Origin: Pontederia crassipes
Lineage: Eukaryota > Streptophyta > Magnoliopsida > Commelinales > Pontederiaceae
DNA: 64,000 nt
Direction: 5' to 3'
Assembly (NCBI GenBank): GCA_030549335.1
Contig: CM060194.1
Span: 75,800,077-75,864,076 of the forward strand
Shown here piece by piece: positions 44,133-56,200 of this stretch; the stretch's first letter is position 1; each line of letters begins with the position of its first letter. The position numbers were made by a program, and so were the translations under genes. Below the pieces are notes generated by a model, which saw nothing but the letters and a program-made list of their open reading frames with translations, had not been told where the DNA came from and did not search any database.

Positions 44133-47100
44133 ATGTCTGGAGGCATAGCGCGCGGTCGGCTTGCCGAGGAGCGCAAGGCTTGGCGGAAGAATCACCCACA
44201 CGTTCGATTCACCCTTCTCCTCCTCTCTTCTTTCGTTTCTTCGCCTCTAGTCCTCTTCCCTTCTGCCCTTTGTTATTGATCCAATATCTTATTTGTGTCT
44301 TTTCGCTGGCAATCGACAGGGTTTCGTGGCCAAACCTGAGACGCTGCCCGATGGTTCTGTCAACCTCATGACTTGGCACTGTACCATCCCCGGCAAGCAA
44401 GGGGTAACTTCTCGCCGTTGATACTTTAGTTCTTTTGACTTGATTTGTCTGCTAGGCTTCGCTGAGACATGTCGTCGAACATATTCGGGAAAGAGATTAG
44501 GGACGGGTTCATGGATTTTTTTTTTCCTTTTGTTCTGGGTTTGGATCTGGTTTGAAGTTAGTAGTTATATCTGTGCTACAAGAGGTATGTTCCTGGGTGG
44601 TGATATTGCATTAGTAAGTTTTACTCCGTTGAATTCGGAGAAATAACTTGGTCCTGGCTTATTCAAAACAGTATTTTCTTTAGAAAATTCACTTCTTTGG
44701 TGAAAGATTCCATTTGTTTCTCCTTGAACAAGGCTCATCTGATGATTGCCATCATGGTGGCGAGGGGAACCAACAAAAGAGATTAAAAACTGCTCGAAAA
44801 AAAGAAGAAACTGTGATCTAGTAAGGAGGATGTTTCCTAGAGCAACAACAACAACAACAATTTGGAATAGTTTTGAGTAATGTGCCAAAGGCTGTGTTGT
44901 GTTGACAATTAAATGGTTGTGACTAAAGTTCCTATGTTATGTTGGCTTTACGTTGGGGACTAATGCATTATGGCTCTTGAAACATATGCATTAGCATTTA
45001 GTAATGAGCATAGCCTAATCCTAAATTTGCCCAATAGATTTAAATGTTGGAGAAGAGCTGTGTTGCAGACAAACAGGTGCTTCTTTGCGGGGTTTTAAAG
45101 ATGAGTAGACCGTGTGATAAGAGAACCATACAGACGATCAGCAGCAAAACAATTTTGGTGGGACTGTCATAAAAAAAGTTCTAAAAATAAACACAAAACA
45201 CAATAAAACAATGTTTCGTGGTAATTGTCTACTGTTGTGAATAATTCCTCATTTTTCCTTGGATGCAATCTTTGAGGCTCTTCTCTTTTTTCCTTCTTTT
45301 TTCTTTGAGGGGGGTAAAGAGCATCTATCAAGTTTCGCTAACCATCAGTTCGTATGTAATGGTAAACTTTAAGACATCTACAAGTGTGAAATCCAAAATC
45401 CAACAAAAGAACCATGAACTCAAGCAGTCATGGGTTCTACTGCTCAACCCCTCACTCAAACATCAAAAAAGAAAGTGGTGTACAATATTTTCCAAGTAAC
45501 ATCTTTCCCCACTAAAAATGGTGTGGTTCACTGTAATCAAATATGCCATATGATTGCTATGGATGTTAACCATGAACATCGCCAGCTGCTACTGTCATGT
45601 GTCCTGAGGGCTACGAGGGAACTCCAGATAGTGTCTATGGCGGAAGTGACGCCCTTGGTACTGTGCTCAGCCCCAAACCTCAGTGGCATGGGAACACTAG
45701 AAAATTAGATGGTTAGTGTCCTCCTCTGCCAATTGGCATAACACACACACATGTCCTTGATAGGTGCCCACCATGATCGTGAAAAGTTTGCCCTGCCTCA
45801 ATAACTAGGCAAAAATCTTGGGAGCAAAATGTGGGTACCAGCTCGTAGCTAAGCAATGACCAGAGTACCATATCCTCCTGTTCGTTCAGGAGGTGTCAAG
45901 GTGGTACCTTGAGATCCTGTTCATCAGTGGTCTTGTCCCTGGTCTCACGGACGCCACGTCGGGGACGAGCATGATATGTCCGTCTGTTGAGAAAATTGTT
46001 TTTTTTTTGAAACGAGCATTGAGATAATTTGTGCCACAGAGGTGGCTGGTGATCCTGTGCCAGTCGCTGAACCTGATTCCACTCTGGTGCGACCCGGACA
46101 TCATTGACCTGGTGGCTCAGGCATGTGGTGTCAGGTGAAAGCGTGTCGCAATCCAATCCGTCATCAGCCGGGAGCTGCCCAAATGTAGGGGGCGAATCTG
46201 GTTTCGCGATCTTTGCTGGATGCACACTGATTGCTTGTGCATGGGGTTGTGAAATCATTTATGGTTTAGAGTAGTGTGCTGCTGTCTTTTTTACTTCTTG
46301 GTCACGTGCCAGTATGTTTCCTGCTGGCCTCTCTATCAAACTTATTGTAATCCTTATTATTATTATTATTAATGAAACTCTGAATGACTACCCTCTTGCC
46401 AGTCGTCCTCTCTTGTTTCAAAAAATGACTAGGCAAAAACCTGGGGAGCAAAATGTGGGTACCAGCTCGTAGCTAAGTAATGACCAGAGTACCATTTCCT
46501 TCGGTTTGTTCAGGAGGTGTCAAGGTGGTACCTTGAGATCCTGTCCAGCAGTGCAAGAAGCCCCTCAAACCTCTGATCGTTTAGGCTACCTCTGAACAGA
46601 GGGTTTCAATAGTCGGACCCTGTGCCTCATACTGTAGTCCAAGTGTCCAGCACTCCACAACTGATGAGGCTCTTCTCTTATTCCATAAAGTGAATGCTAA
46701 GCTTATTGAGTCAGTACTGTGCTGATTAATAGTCTGTCATATATGTACAATCCTCTTTTTTACTAAGCATGTCAAAGGATATATTCTCATCTTAAAATTG
46801 TATACTTTTATTATCCCTGAAGTAGTTGACATTTAGAAGTTTTTCTTTTTCCTTCTTTATGCATGCTTTATCTATCCTTTTCGTTGTTAATCACAATTTC
46901 TATTTTTAAGTTCGTGTTTTTTTCCAAAAGGAAAAAGGATGACTTGCAAGAAGGTGGTCGTCCAGCTTTTTTAGTAGAAGATAGTCGAACAAAACACATC
47001 AACGGAAGTAGATATATAAGATACAGATTATAGCATAAATATTGATATAGAAATCTGCAAGCGCATTAGCTGTGTTCTTTCTGGTTTCAGATTAGATTCT

Positions 47101-50100
47101 TCGCATACTGTATGATGTTGTTGACTTGTTGGGGTAGCATCACCCCATTCCAAAGATGGGCATCACGTGTGCCTACGAGATTGGTATAGGCGTGACTGCT
47201 GGAATCCCAGAATGCCACTAGCTCTAAAGGAAGCTTATCCTCCCATGTTGTCGAGCCAAAGCCTGGGTGTCGATGCCCATATAGTGTCAGAAAATCAGTA
47301 GCCAAAGGATAGATTTCCCGTGTCTTCGATCTCCGATCGTCCACTTTACTCTATAAGCTCTGGTTAGCAGTTATCTTGTTCTCAACTGCCAGGAAAATAT
47401 TCAAACTTTCAGCGGGGTGCGGAATCTCCAGATCAGCCTGCGGTCGATTGTGAGTTCATCATCCGGACCATTTGACTTGATGATGAGGGAAGCGTATACC
47501 TTGTGCACCTTGACCCCATTGCTATGCCATTTCCAATCGTCTCTTTCATTATCCGAGGGCTGTAGTCTTTTCAGACGTTCAAGGAGTGCAAGCTCATTAA
47601 TGCGATGGTCAGACAGTGGGCCAGCCAAAGGTTGGCGGCCACAATCAATTACCACTCCTCTCCAAAGACCAGTAATCCCTGACACATGCCTGCCTTTTCA
47701 CAGCCAGTGCCCCCAGGTGAGGAAAGTCTCCAGCCTCCGGGCCACTGGGCAGCCATTCATCATTCAAAATGAAAATCCCAAGCCGGAGCCTAAGCTCGCC
47801 AAGGCGATCTCCGCCATGTTATGTCAACAGGAGGATGAACCATTGGTGACCAGAAATCTCGAATCCCACGAGATCCTTGTCATGGCAAGCAAAGAAGACA
47901 GTCGACCACAAATCTCGTGTCTGGTCCATGATATGAACCAGTCATTTAGATACGAGGCTTGTGTTCATCTGTCTAAGGTCTAGGGCCCCGAGGCTGCCCT
48001 CGGCAATAGGAAAACACTTCTGACTCCAAGAAATGGATGTGATGCCCCGGCTGACCGAAATATTGTATTTCCAGAAGAAACACAGGCGCATTGAGTTGAT
48101 TCTCTTCTACGCCTTCTCCAAAATGTGCAGCACTGATATGTAGAAAACTGAGAGGGCCTAGAGCTCTGGGCAGATGAATCTCAGCCGACCGCCTTGAGAG
48201 AAGCCTGGAGCTCCAGCCAGCCGAGCGACACTCCACCCTCTCAACTACTGGTTCCAGTCACGTGTGGAGATGCGGTCGCCCAATAAAGGAAGCCCCAACC
48301 ATTTGATAGGCAGGGATCTCACCAGAGTTCACAACCGTTCATCTTCTTCCATTCCGAAAAGGATAAAGATGTACTTGTGTTAATTAATCTCAAGGACAGA
48401 GTGCCACCCTAAAAAAAACTTCCACCAGAATTGCAAGACGATGGCCTCAGTCACAAATCCCTTTTGAAGAAAAGGGTGTTGTCTACATATTAGAGAAACA
48501 GTATAATGGTGTCATTATGATCCGGCTGAGAGAAACCAGAAATCAGACTAGCCCAACAGGCGGCAAACATTGATCTAGCTAGCGTCTTGGCAGCAAAGGA
48601 GGAAGAGCATCTAGGCCAGTGGGCAGCCCCATCTCACATCTTGCTTGGGTTGCACCCATCCACACATTGGCTGGCCATTAATCAAAGTCTTGAAAGAAGT
48701 GGATGGCACACATGACACAACAGCACATCCAAGACACCCATGCCTTGAGAAAAGCCCGCTGCCATAAGGAGCACAAAAGGAAGTACCAAGAGATGGAGTC
48801 CTAGGCCGTTGCAAAATCACCCTTCCATAACATGCCTTTCTCTCCATATTGCCGCCATTGGGATAGGATTTCCCAGGCCATGGCAGACCGCAATCCATCT
48901 CCTGGCAACAAAGGCTGAATGAATAAGATGGATCCTGTCGGGGAGGACTGTTTGTAGCCTTTTAGCAATGAGAAATGCCATTAGAGAGGGCAATGAGTCT
49001 GTATTCTTCAATTCTTTTGGTGCCTTCATTCTTTGGGAAATGATTCAGCCTTTCAAAACTGCAGTTTCTGCCAACAAACTCCCGGGTGACCTCCATAACA
49101 TCTTCCTTGATTTCAGGAACAGTTCATGATAGGGCAACATAGGGAAACCGTCCCGTCCTCTCGTGTTAAGTTAAAGTTCCACATATTACTGTAGTTTCTT
49201 TCTCAATATTGTTTTTATCCTTGTAAGGCCCTAAAGATCTTGACTTGTTTAGTCAAACTTTCAAAGTAGTTTAAGCAAAATTTCACGCTCTTTTATGTTC
49301 ATTAAGAAACATTAGTTTATTTCGGGAGGGTAAAAAATATTAGTAATTCGCTTCCTATATATTTATTCTGTTTAGTCATGATTGTCTGATATGAATCACA
49401 GTACGTAATATAATTTATAAATAGCGATTGTAATGTCGTGGCATTGACCTTTGTTTACATATAATGCCTTTCCCATTACTTTACTGACACTAAGCAATCT
49501 TGTTATTTGTATCAGTATCTTGTTTTCAATGTTGTAAAAGGTCGTAAACGGATGTACAATGTGAATATAAATATTTAGTGTTATTACAATTTGAATTAGT
49601 ATCATCTACTAAACATATATGAAAGACTTCTCAAAAAAGATATATTTGAAAGAAAATGAGATATGATGTATGAGACATTTTTTTTCTGCTTTCCTTTTGC
49701 TTTGATGGTTATTTTGGGTAAAAATGATGCTTTTACAACAACAACAAAGCCTTATCCCACTAGGTGGGGTCGGCTACATGGATCATACGACGCTATATTC
49801 GTTGATCCATGTTCATAAGATTCAACAGGATTTTATGCTGGCTGTCGGGGCCTAACACAACCCTCCTCCTTTATCCGGGCTTGGGACCGGCTATAAAATA
49901 TAGGCGGAGTTTCATATGAAAAAGATTAGCAAATTAAAAAGATTAGCAAATTAAAAATCATTTTACTAGTTGGCACTAACATAACTCCTTTGTTTATTTA
50001 ACAACAGAATTCTAAGATATTTCTTGAGAAAATAGTGATAGCAGACATGTAGTTTCCCAGAAATGCTGTCTCTACTTCTATTCTAAAGACTTACTATAAG

Positions 50101-52124
50101 TTACAAGGACAAAAAAGGATATATACTTGGTTTGTGCAGCAATTTTACCATCATGTATCTTCTCAAAAAAATTTTACCATCATGTACATAAAAAACATTG
50201 GTTGTATGTACAAGAAGCAACATTGTAAAATTTGAAACATTAAGTAGACAATGACAATATTCCTTATGCAGAAAGAGAGACAAACAAAAATCTAATAAGG
50301 CTTATTGAGTTAGAACACACGGAACAAGGCGAAGTCAAACAGGAAAAACTTTCAAGGTGTTATGATGATTTTGTCCACAAAAGAATTGTGACAAATAAAA
50401 ACTAATTATTATGGGAATATCTAAGTGATATCTCTATACATGATGAAACATGAGGAGAAAATGTGATGTTTGAAGTCTAAGTCAAAAGACTTACCGAATC
50501 AATATCAGGAACAAGACTATATATATTTTCCAGATTTTCAACCGCTACATATTCACCCTGAGAAAGTTTAAAAATGTTTTTCTTCCTGTCAATTATTTTC
50601 ATACTTCCATCTGACTGCCATTCACCAATATCACCAAAATGTAAAAATGATGCTTTTACATTTGTATTTTTTCTTTTGGTATTTTCCTTTTTGGTTTGAT
50701 TTCTCTTTTGTTTTTTCTATTAGTGTTTCCTATGCGACCCTGATATTCAATGTCTCAACCACTAGCCTTTGGCCGCAAATGACTTGGTACAGTTAAGTAG
50801 CCTTGTGGAACAATGACTAGGCTGTAAGTAATGTTAGAGAGTCAGGCTATTTTACTGGTACTTCATTTTTCCTAATGGTTATTTTCCAACCATCCTGGAT
50901 ATCAGACAATTGCTTCATGCTTGTAAATATCAATCATTCAGCCCTCTAGTTTCCAGATAACTATGCATTGTTCATTCTCATTGGTTTTGAATCACCTGCA
51001 TATCTTATCCCAAATGGTGTATATCTAGGCAAATACATGGACATGGTAAAAATGGTACTTGGCTTTCCCCTATCCAGATAATGCACTATTGCAACATGCA
51101 AAATTATTGATGAAATCATCTCTGATTGTTTCAAAGCAGGTTGTCAAATATCCAGATAACATTTGTTTATCTTTTGTTATTCCACTTTATACATCTTTCA
51201 ACAAAGTTCTACAAAATATTTTTCTGTGCTTGAAAGCTATTAATGTGTTATGATATCATGTTAGACTGTTTTCATTTATTTATAGATAGATTCATTAAGT
51301 AATAAGCATGTTGCCAATTATGTGTAATGCTTTGTGCTACATGAACATATTCTTTTGCATTTAACTGTTTCAGAATATTATTTCCTTACCTGTTTATTTT
51401 ATTCAGTACTTATTTGTTATTAGACAAGAATTGTATTGAAATTGACCTTCGATGCTAATGGATATGTTATACTATATGAATCTCATATTTTACTTTGTGA
51501 ACATTATCCTTGGTTCCTTGCTTTAGGTTATTTGATCTCCATTATGATTTGATACTGCTTGTACTATTTCTCTTCATACTTGTTAGCTGATGGGAAATAA
51601 ATATTCATTTAAATGTGTTTCAATTCAATGTTGCAGACTGACTGGGAAGGTGGCTATTTCCCTCTGACTCTCTATTTCAGTGAGGACTATCCAAGCAAAC
51701 CTCCTAAATGCAAGTTTCCTCAGGGTTTCTTCCACCCAAATGTCTACCCTTCTGGAACTGTATGCCTATCCATTCTAAACGAGGATAGTGTAAGTATAAC
51801 AAATTAATTTGCATACCCATATGGTTTAATGGTTTTGGTGTTCACATAAGCTTTGCTCTTTCCAGGGATGGAGACCTGCCATTACTGTGAAACAGATTCT
51901 TGTGGGGATACAGGACTTACTTGATCAACCAAATCCTGCTGACCCTGCTCAGACTGATGGCTATCATCTTTTCATCCAGGTCTCTTAAACGTATCCTTCT
52001 TGTGATGCTTGCTGCTCTGGATTTTGGTGGTACCTAGTTTAACATCCTTAATTTGCAGGATCTAACGGAGTATAAAAGGCGGGTCAGACAGCAGGCCAAG
52101 CAGTATCCCCCACTACTGGTCTAG
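44133..52124 (+). CDS. SCE1: SUMO-conjugating enzyme SCE1 (UBC9 E2)
   Basis: Five plus-strand exons, 44133-44201, 44320-44403, 51637-51789, 51866-51979 and 52059-52124, join in frame to 162 codons (161 aa; plant SCE1 is about 160). Introns are GT/AG; the first has an unusual GTTCGA donor. The protein starts [20 protein letters not shown] and has [14 protein letters not shown], the HPN motif (residues 84-86, in [10 protein letters not shown]) and the catalytic cysteine at residue 94 ([10 protein letters not shown]). It continues with [18 protein letters not shown] and ends YPPLLV. The enzyme takes SUMO from the SAE1/SAE2 E1 as a thioester and transfers it to target lysines, directly or with an E3 such as SIZ1, mostly in the nucleus. 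Intron 2 (7.2 kb) holds a dead LINE and a chimeric retroposon. All key residues are present, so the gene looks intact. Confidence 0.96.
45801..45927 (+). repeat. Direct repeat, left copy
   Basis: About 127 bp shared with 46424-46550 at roughly 90%: words ACTAGGCAAAAA, GGGAGCAAAATGTGGGTACC, AGCTCGTAGCTAAG, AATGACCAGAGTACCAT, TTCAGGAGGTGTCAAGGTGG and TACCTTGAGATCCTGT occur in the same order. Too long for a target duplication. Confidence 0.85.
45928..46423 (+). mobile_element. LINE-like 3'-end fragment between direct repeats
   Basis: The segment ends with CTTATTGTAATCC(TTA)n, then AATGAAACTCTGAATGACTA, CCTCTTGCC and a short A run, in the style of plant LINE 3' tails (family memory). It lies exactly between the two copies of the 127 bp repeat. 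No recognisable reverse transcriptase is on this strand. Confidence 0.4.
46424..46550 (+). repeat. Direct repeat, right copy
   Basis: Partner of 45801-45927. It starts right after the A-rich end of the intervening fragment (TTTCAAAAAATG|ACTAGG) and then continues into the minus-strand LINE remnant. Confidence 0.85.
46551..49150 (-). pseudogene. Decayed non-LTR retrotransposon (LINE) in SCE1 intron 2
   Basis: On the minus strand near 49085-48880 the frames read [20 protein letters not shown], then after a frameshift [20 protein letters not shown] and SAFVARRW, the start of a plant LINE reverse transcriptase (NxG-DYRPIAL, ANRL..VLP..I...QSAFV..R). Near 47685-47400 the frame gives [20 protein letters not shown] and [11 protein letters not shown], resembling the zf-RVT region. 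Many stops and frame changes occur and the catalytic YADD box was not found. It is antisense to SCE1. Confidence 0.72.
49738..49911 (-). mobile_element. Au-type SINE, full length, part of the chimera
   Basis: Read on the minus strand from AACTCCGCCTATATTTTATA to a short (TTG)n tail, with the family blocks GCCGGTCCCAAGCCCGGATA and GTAGCCGACCCCACCTAGTG. It has no target duplication of its own. Its tail touches the 20 bp duplication that encloses the whole 903 bp unit. Confidence 0.9.
50495..50640 (-). pseudogene. Long-chain acyl-CoA synthetase exon fragment
   Basis: The minus-strand frame reads [40 protein letters not shown], then LVPDIDS and a canonical GTAAGT donor at 50494. The DRKKN..K.SQGEYVA..NLEN block is the conserved ATP/AMP-binding region of plant LACS enzymes, closest to the LACS1-4 type (NLEN) and unlike the peroxisomal LACS6/7 type. 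Only one exon is present, cut at its 5' end just before GDIGEWQ by the insertion boundary. It cannot make an enzyme. It is antisense inside SCE1 intron 2, and the source gene is elsewhere. Confidence 0.85.
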
Positions 52125-52718
52125 GTGCCCAGCATCTGCCTTCTTTCGATGTGCTTTGCTCCAGATCCTTGAATGTTCAAGCTAGTTATTCTGATATGCG
52201 TGGGCTTCATCATACATACTGTTCAAATTTGACTGAATCTGACAAAAAAATTATGACTTGCCTAGTCCTGTCAGGCGAAACTTCAGTAACTTGTGTTATC
52301 TAGAATATTCGAAGTAAACTCGCCTGTTTGTGTCATCTTCTTCGATGTTCTTCACTTACCTTTGAATGGTTGTGGTTGTGGATGAATGTGTTTCTATTTA
52401 TAAACTTAGTGCTTATGCTTATGCAACCCTTATAATTATTGTGTTTCTTTCCATGCATTTTCCTGGACATAAATTAGCAGGCATATAATCTTAGTCAATC
52501 GAGATCTTGCGTGGTTTTGCGCGGTCTCCTGTGGTCAAACAATCAATGAGGTTACAGAAGGTGAAGAGCAGTTATGTGATATTTTATGCAAAATCGTTTT
52601 CATAAGTTAATTTTCTAGGATCTTCATGATATATTTGTACCCGAATTTCCGAAGTAAGTTCTCATCCAGGTATATCCTTTAATCAAGAAGCCAACATTTT
52701 CATGTTGAGCTCTAAGAG
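52125..52718 (+). other. SCE1 3' flank
   Basis: Follows the SCE1 stop and should contain its 3' untranslated region and poly(A) site. No gene is seen. The 3' end was not defined; no exact AATAAA was found in the first 300 bases. Confidence 0.4.
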
Positions 52719-53050
52719 GGTGTTTGATTAAGTTTATAAGTCAGTCAAAATAATTTATAAGTAAATTTAAATTTTTTTCTTGTTTGGTAATTGAAAAATA
52801 GAATTTATAAGCGTTTATTTTTATAAAAAAAGCTGGAGCTCAATTTAATTGATTAGTTTGATGAATGATAATACTATTTTATCATAGAATGTGCATAACT
52901 TTTTTTCACATTTTTCTCTGTTACACCATTAATGGGTTCTTTTTATCATTTGATTAAAATAATAATTTATAAAAAAATTTATTATCAAATACGTAATTAT
53001 TTATTTTTAAAATAAGTTTTAATTATTGAATTACTTATCAGCGAAAAATT
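52719..53050. mobile_element. Possible MITE with GGGTGTTTG start
   Basis: Begins GGGTGTTTGATTAAGTTTAT then AAGTCAG, a start often seen in plant MITEs, and is AT-rich with short ATTTATAAG words. The right end near ACTTATCAGCGAAAAATTAAA is not well defined and no target duplication was confirmed. A second GTTTGATTTTCAGAACTTGG block lies at 53170-53240. Confidence 0.35.
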
Positions 53051-53259
53051 AAAGCTTTAATATGCAAAATCCACGAAGGCCAAGTGCCCCCAAGTTTTTT
53101 AGCTTTGTTTGCTATGCAAAATCCAGAGGCCCCCTCTGGTTTTGAAGGGTTCAGTAAGCAATGTTTGATTTTCAGAACTTGGATTAAAATTTGCTCAAGA
53201 TTTAAGAACTTTTACCAAACATTCAATGTGACGAGAATTTAAAACCCAATTAAAAAGAT

Positions 53260-56200
53260 GATGAATTTTATTTTTTTATAGCCAACTCTTGGTGTTGAGA
53301 AACGATGTTGACGGTCCAATTCGCTTGACATTAAAGAGCGCACTATCCATGAGTTGGAAATTGGTCCACCATCAAATCTAATTAATTTAGTTAGGTCATC
53401 ATGTGTCGCATATTTGATAGTGAGAGGCTCCCAACAAAAATTTTATTTCAATTGTCCGTATCAAGAGAACTTTTATATAAAATTTTACAAAATAGATATT
53501 GTCCTCAACTAACATAACAAATGAATAGTCCTGAGATAAAAAATGTAAATAAATAATTAATAATATTTGGTCTTATTAAGCTTATGTAACATATCGAAAT
53601 TCACCTTGTATTATAGCTTTCTTTGCATCTTGACTCTTTTGTTGACCATATCGGTGCCGCATATTTACTTATAAAAATAACATATACAACATTTAACACA
53701 TTAATGTAGAAGCTGAATCGATAAAGCCCATAATCATGAGTACATGATGCGAAAGCTCGGTAATATAAAAGTACATCACATGTCATAAATAAGACATTCA
53801 TGGTCTGTGCCATAATACAAAGCATGAGTAGGTCCCACATACAACATGAAATAATGAAGACACTACTATATCCATGTGCACATGCTATCCGAGCGGAAGT
53901 CACCGCGCACACACATCAAGCTAGCCATGCAGGATAAATCAAGTACATGCAAAAGTCAACACAGGGGAGGATTTTAGCACAAGGCTAAATGTGATAATCC
54001 ATAGACCATAAGCATGATAGAAATCATAAACAATAAGAGTCATGGTGATTATTATGTAAGGTACAATGGATTATAAAGTTAATTTCATTTAGTATCTTTA
54101 CCTTTTGATCATTTTCATGAATGATGGAAAGAGTCAACATCTTTGGTCACTCGTGTGTCTCATAAAAGTAATGATCTTTTTGTTGGAAACACATTTGTTT
54201 TATTCTTTTCATTTTATGCTCATTTTCATGAGGGCATAGTCCATTCATTCATCTTTAATCATTCATTTTATTTCATCTTATCCATGAGTTGGAAGAGTCC
54301 TTCACTTTTAAGGTATGTCATGCAAACACATAAATGTGTAGTTACCTAAATCATACATGGGCTAGTGGGGAATCAGTAGGAGAAGTACTTCACACAAAGG
54401 TTGTAAACTCTAGAGAGGCATGACATCCCTTCATTTCATCTTTCTTAACATGTGAACCTATCTTTCGATTACAAGAATCAATTAACACTTTAAGGAGCAA
54501 AATTGGCTCCAGGTTAACATGTATATTCATCGGGTATAACTATAATCACAAGGACAGGGATGAATCAATACACAATTAATATTTAAAGTCATATCAGTGT
54601 CTTTGACCAATTTTCGGATGCTTGATAGGTCGAGCTGTCGTCTTGTATGTATGTTCATCAGGCGCACGAAAGGTCGAGTGGTCGCTCAGTCATAGGAGTT
54701 GTCCAAAAGACTGAGTGCGATCCGAATGCCCGATAGTCCTTAGATAGAAAATTGCAAACTCTCAGCCTAAAGTTTTGATCGCCAAAAAGTCAAGTGATCA
54801 TCCATTTTGTCCATGTCACATAATATATAAATTGTCACTAGTTTGATACAACATTGAAATATTAGAGAGGACACCTGATTGGCGAATCGATCGTCTAGTT
54901 TGATATCTGCTATCTTTTGTTGAGACGAAAATGCCACAGGTCATTGCCGGAGTCTTTATATGTTTTCAATCAATTTTCATCACACAACATCTCTACACAA
55001 ATATAAACCTAATTCTAACATAAACTTAAGTCCACATATCATATGAGCATGTTTCTTTATCCACTTTTTTTATCATTCATATTCATTTTCATTTATATAA
55101 GATTCACTAGTTCAATCTCAAGAGCAATCAAATAACATTTCCAACAACTATGTTAAGCATTTCTATGATCTTCTAAAATACATGAATAATAGGATAAAAG
55201 TCCATTCCATACATAACACCATAATACCTTAAGAGTACTCGAATAAGCTTTTAACATCTTCTAAGCATTTCATAAAGTGAAACTAAAACATGAACCTTGA
55301 GAACTTAAGCATGAATAATCTCATCTACAAACACATCATGCAAGGTTCATAATCAAAGCACCTCCTTGTCGCTTTTCAGTTGTTTTTCTCCAACGGATGA
55401 AGCTCTAGCCCTTCCTCCTTCTTCCTCAGTCTCTTTCGAGGTTTACACCTGTGTAGCCCTCTCCAAATCCTTTTGGACGAGTCCAAAGCAATAGAGCAAC
55501 ACAACAAACAATGATGGAAAAGGAAAGGGTGAGAAGATGAAAAAAAGAGAAGGAATGAGAGGTGGTTGAATTTAAATAGGAAGCGAACATAGGTCTTTGT
55601 GATCCCTCATCCTCAAGCATCATGAAGTTGAATGGATAGCACAAGGTTCCAAGTGTTGGTGTGTAAAAAGAGGAGTCAAAATTGAATTTGATTTCTCTTT
55701 TCATGTGTTGATGGTTGCTCACCTGGCGTCTAATTTGTGAAGCCGTCGATTGGTAGGTCGACATTAGCAATACATTTTTATGAAAATTTTTAGATGTTAT
55801 GTTGAATTTATAATACATATAAATCATGGAGGTTGCAAAATACCTCTTATAGTGGAAGTGGATCGTCGGAACTTTTCCACGAACACTAGACGGATGCACT
55901 TGTACCTTGAGATCGAAAATCAAACCTCGGGCGAACGGAACACTTTTCCATAGCACGAGTACCTCTGAATGAACCTATGCAAAAATGTTGCCTTGGACCT
56001 CTAGAATGGATCATCTTTTATAGGCGAGGGAGACTTGGGCGAAGGGACAAGCGAAACGCATCACGTGCGTCCATCGTGCATGATCGCGTGCTCTTCCAAT
56101 GCTCTTTATAGGAGCTAGAAAGATACAAGTTAAGTTTCACAATCGCTCAACTATCTCTAGAGCGTATGTCATGCCCGTTAGAAATTCATGACAACTCACA

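Larger units (their letters stand above)
49738..50640 (-). mobile_element. Chimeric retroposon: LACS gene fragment joined to an Au-type SINE
   Basis: A 903 bp insertion flanked by a perfect 20 bp duplication, GTAAAAATGATGCTTTTACA, at 49718-49737 and 50641-50660. In minus-strand order it holds a truncated acyl-CoA synthetase exon, then about 580 bp starting with its GTAAGT donor (unspliced intron), then a full-length Au-type SINE whose (TTG)n end (plus strand CAACAACAA) lies directly at the duplication. Both parts are in the same orientation with the SINE tail at the 3' end. That is the layout expected when a retrotransposon enzyme primes on the SINE tail and the cDNA continues into another RNA. 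Confidence 0.82.
44404..51636 (+). other. Large second intron of SCE1 (7.2 kb)
   Basis: Bounded by GGG|GTAACT and TTGCAG|ACTGAC. It contains a LINE 3'-end fragment flanked by a 125 bp direct repeat (45801-46550), a minus-strand LINE remnant (46550-49150) and a 0.9 kb chimeric retroposon (49738-50640). 44404-45800, 49150-49700 and 50660-51636 show nothing I can name beyond AT-rich intron sequence and a (CAA)n run at 44841-44862. Confidence 0.85.

Noticed and set aside
44841..44862. Another SINE tail at the (CAA)n run in SCE1 intron 2
   Set aside because: None of the SINE body blocks (GTAGCCGACCCC or its complement) lies next to it, so it is only a simple repeat.
46600..49150. A host gene antisense to SCE1
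   Set aside because: The recognisable segments are LINE reverse transcriptase and zf-RVT-like text, heavily interrupted.
50495..50640. An acyl-CoA synthetase gene overlapping SCE1
   Set aside because: Only one truncated exon is present and the whole unit is bounded by a target duplication, so it is an insertion.
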